The notes below the pieces were generated by a model, which ran no database searches, had not been told where the DNA came from, and saw nothing but the letters and a program-made list of their open reading frames with translations. A stretch of 37,812 nt of DNA from the NCBI GenBank assembly GCA_019689975.1, contig JADGGK010000026.1:1-37812 (forward strand), read 5' to 3'. Position numbers and translations under genes: made by a program. Positions within the stretch are counted from its first letter, which is position 1. Each line of letters starts with the position of its first letter. Source of the stretch: Pseudolabrys sp. GTDB lineage: Bacteria; Pseudomonadota; Alphaproteobacteria; Rhizobiales; Xanthobacteraceae. Of this stretch, positions 34,475 through 37,812 are shown one piece after another.

Positions 34475-35632
34475 ATGATGCAACGGGTTTATTTTGATTG
34501 GAATGCGACGGCGCCGCTGCTTCCCGAGGCGCGGGCGGCGATGATTGCGGCGCTGGAGACGACGGGAAATGCCTCCTCCGTGCATGCCGAAGGCCGGGCG
34601 GCGCGGGCGATCGTCGAACGCGCGCGCGCGCAGGTCGCGGCGCTGGTCGGGGTCGAGCCCAAGCAGGTCACGTTCACGTCCGGCGCCACCGAGGCCAATA
34701 TGCTCGCGCTGACGCCGCATCTCGAGACCGGCGAGGAGCGCGCCCCGCGCGATCGGTTGTTCGTCTCCGCGGTCGAACATCCTTCCGTGATTTGCGGCGG
34801 CCGCTTTGCGCCCGGCGCAAGCGAGACCCTTGCCGTGGATGCCGATGGAATCGTCGACCTTGCCGCCCTCGGCGCCGCTTTGAGTCGGGCCCAACGGCCG
34901 CTGGTGTCGGTGATGCTCGCCAACAACGAAACCGGGGTGATCGCGCCGATCCGGAGGGTGGCCGAGATCGTGCACGCGGCCGGAGGTCTCCTGCACGTCG
35001 ACGCGGCGCAGGCGCCCGGCCGCATCCGCTGCAGGATGGACGAGCTCCATGCCGACCTGATGAGTATTTCCGCCCACAAGCTCGGGGGACCGCAGGGAGT
35101 GGGCGCGCTGATCCGCCGCGCCGATCTCCATGTGGCGGACCCGCTGGTCAAGGGCGGCGGCCAGGAGCGCGGGCTGCGCGCCGGGACCGAAAACGTGGCG
35201 GCCATCGCCGGTTTCGGGGCGGCCGCCGGCATGGCCGCGGCCGCGGATGCGACCCGCATGGCCGCGTTGCGCGATCGGCTCGAAGCGGGAATTCTCGCCG
35301 CCACGCCGGAAGCAATCATCGTCGGCGCCGGGGCGGCGCGGCTGCCCAATACCACGCTCGTCCTGGTCCCGGGAATGAAGGCGGAGACCGCCCTAATCGC
35401 GTTCGATCTCAATGGGATAGCCCTGTCCTCCGGATCCGCCTGTTCGTCCGGCAAGGTGCGGGCCTCGCACGTGCTCGCGGCCATGGGTTTTGCGCCGCCG
35501 CTCGCGCGCGCGGCGCTGCGCATTAGCCTCGGCCGGAGCAGTCAGGAGGCGGAGGTCGATCGGTTCCTGGAAACTTGGAAGATGGTGGTGCGACCACTAC
35601 TTAGTAAGGAGGGACGCGAACTTGCCGCCTAG
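34475..35632 (+). CDS. Cysteine desulfurase, NifS/IscS type
   Basis: This PLP enzyme removes sulfur from cysteine as a persulfide and hands it to the iron-sulfur scaffold. It is 385 aa. The PLP lysine is K202 in SISAHKLGGPQG; the persulfide cysteine is C323 in SSGSACSSGKVRASHVL, the longer loop of group I (NifS/IscS) enzymes rather than SufS. SGATEAN (69-75) and the HVDAAQ segment complete the cofactor site. It is the first gene after the Irr-like box and is followed by sufB after 118 bp, the usual order in Rhizobiales suf operons, where a separate SufS comes later. Two adjacent ATGs (34475, 34478) are possible starts. Confidence 0.95.
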   Translation: MMQRVYFDWNATAPLLPEARAAMIAALETTGNASSVHAEGRAARAIVERARAQVAALVGVEPKQVTFTSGATEANMLALTPHLETGEERAPRDRLFVSAVEHPSVICGGRFAPGASETLAVDADGIVDLAALGAALSRAQRPLVSVMLANNETGVIAPIRRVAEIVHAAGGLLHVDAAQAPGRIRCRMDELHADLMSISAHKLGGPQGVGALIRRADLHVADPLVKGGGQERGLRAGTENVAAIAGFGAAAGMAAAADATRMAALRDRLEAGILAATPEAIIVGAGAARLPNTTLVLVPGMKAETALIAFDLNGIALSSGSACSSGKVRASHVLAAMGFAPPLARAALRISLGRSSQEAEVDRFLETWKMVVRPLLSKEGRELAA

Positions 35633-35750
35633 GCCGAGATTGCGTACCGATCCGTCGACATTGAAACGGGATGATGAGCAGCACCGGGCATAACGCGCCA
35701 TAACCGACAGATCCAACCCGCGGTCCTTGCCACCGTGAGCGGAGGGAAGA

Positions 35751-37231
<1,481 letters not shown>

Positions 37232-37235
<4 letters not shown>

Positions 37236-37717
37236 GCGGTCCCATCATCAATATCGACGAGGTTCCGCTGCGCGAACAGGGCGACGGCGCCAATTTCGTC
37301 GCGAAGTGGGGCAGGGTGGGACCCGAGATCGGCATGACCGGGCTCGGCTGCGCGGTGCACATTGTGCCGCCGGGCAAGAAGGCGTTCCCCTTCCATCGCC
37401 ACCACGTGATCGACGAGATCTTCTTCATCGTGTCCGGCACCGGCGAATACCGCTACGGCGAACGGCGGCTGCCGTTGCGCGCCGGCGATATCGTTGCGGC
37501 GCCGGCCGGCGGCGAGGCCCATCAGATCATCAATACCGGCAAGGAAAACCTGCGCTATCTCGGATTCTCGACCGCTGTCGGCGCCGACATCGTGGAATAT
37601 CCCGACAGCGGCAAGGTGGCGATGGCGGCGGGGATCAAGAATGCCGATTTCCGGACCGCGACATACAAGGCCATGGGTCGTGTCGCGCCGGCCGGCTATT
37701 TCGACGGCGAGAGCTAG
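37232..37717 (+). CDS. Cupin-domain protein coupled to sufB
   Basis: This 161-aa single-domain cupin has the metal-site motif [12 protein letters not shown] (H55, H57/H58, E62) and a second motif [11 protein letters not shown] with H97, a complete 3-His/1-Glu set. No function can be assigned; such cupins may bind metals or small ligands. ATG 37232 overlaps the sufB stop by 4 bp, so it is translated as part of the suf operon, in the place where sufC usually sits. Its stop TAG (37715-37717) falls inside CTAG, where a transposase reading frame on the other strand also ends. The native C-terminus may therefore have been changed by an insertion; length alone cannot show this. Confidence 0.85.
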
Positions 37718-37812
37718 TGGATCGACTCTAACTTTTGGAGCCCACGTTGGACAGCGGCGATGATGCGTTGCGGTTCAGCGGTCCAGATGAAGGGGCGAGG
37801 GTCATCGTTGGT
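37714..37812 (-). CDS. Transposase C-terminus, IS630-like (partial, runs off window)
   Basis: The minus strand is open from the window edge to TAG at 37714-37716. The last residues read TNDDPRPFIWTAEPQ, then RIIAAVQRG, ending in LESIH. The pattern PxPFxWTA...I..AVxRG...L(D/E)SIH is what I know from C-termini of IS630-family transposases. Only 32 residues are visible, so the assignment rests on that pattern. The stop is only a few bases from the presumed element end. Confidence 0.6.
   Translation of the reverse strand, partial: TNDDPRPFIWTAEPQRIIAAVQRGLQKLESIH
37715..37812. mobile_element. End of a probable IS630-type insertion sequence
   Basis: IS630 elements insert at TA, often within CTAG, and duplicate it. 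CTAG is at 37714-37717, exactly where the cupin and transposase frames both stop, so the element end is probably there. The matching end and target duplicate lie outside the window. Confidence 0.5.

Overview
The window looks like chromosomal DNA from a GC-rich alphaproteobacterium of the Hyphomicrobiales (Bradyrhizobium/Xanthobacteraceae-like). The evidence is the order rne / amiC-mrcA-prfB / M23 peptidase, an RNase E with a long acidic insert in its S1 domain and a GWW-type C-terminal tail, a suf operon that opens with a NifS/IscS-type desulfurase behind an Irr (ICE)-like box, and imperfect-palindrome intergenic repeats (TCATTGCGAG...GAAGCAATCCAG). The species is inferred, not proven. I saw no tRNA, rRNA or CRISPR array. 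Most of the window is ordinary core genome.

Layout. 1-540: non-coding repeat block with two 132-bp palindromic units in tandem. 545-6481 (minus strand): a run reading M48 protease-TPR, ScsC-like DsbA, YbdK-type carboxylate-amine ligase, aroQ, accB, accC, which joins envelope quality control, the shikimate pathway and fatty-acid initiation. 6618-9604 (plus): PLP aminotransferase, S1C/PDZ serine protease, small secreted PEBP-like protein. 9732-16000 (minus): LsrF-like thiolase/aldolase, PsiF-like exported peptide, RhaD-type aldolase/dehydrogenase fusion, rne. A 574-bp gap with strong secondary structure separates rne from the divergent amiC.

16575-23662: amiC, mrcA (PBP1A) and prfB on the plus strand, then a membrane-anchored M23 peptidase and a BCP peroxiredoxin on the minus strand. 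prfB needs a +1 programmed frameshift (CTT TGA C) for full-length RF2. 23822-27451: a very large AsmA/DUF3971 protein, convergent with tyrS. anmK is divergent from tyrS.

30013-33341: a tightly packed four-gene unit (LpxD-type acyltransferase, ACP, NodE/FabF-like ketosynthase, SDR). It lies outside the usual bamA-lpxD-fabZ-lpxA locus and outside the acpXL locus. It looks like a dedicated acyl-chain synthesis and transfer module and is the best candidate here for an under-described system.

33568-37812: alpha/beta hydrolase (minus), then an iron-sulfur assembly operon (cysteine desulfurase, sufB) with a cupin gene translationally coupled to sufB where sufC is expected. The window ends in the 3' end of what reads as an IS630-type transposase, whose stop codon overlaps the cupin stop at a CTAG site, so the suf operon may be interrupted here.
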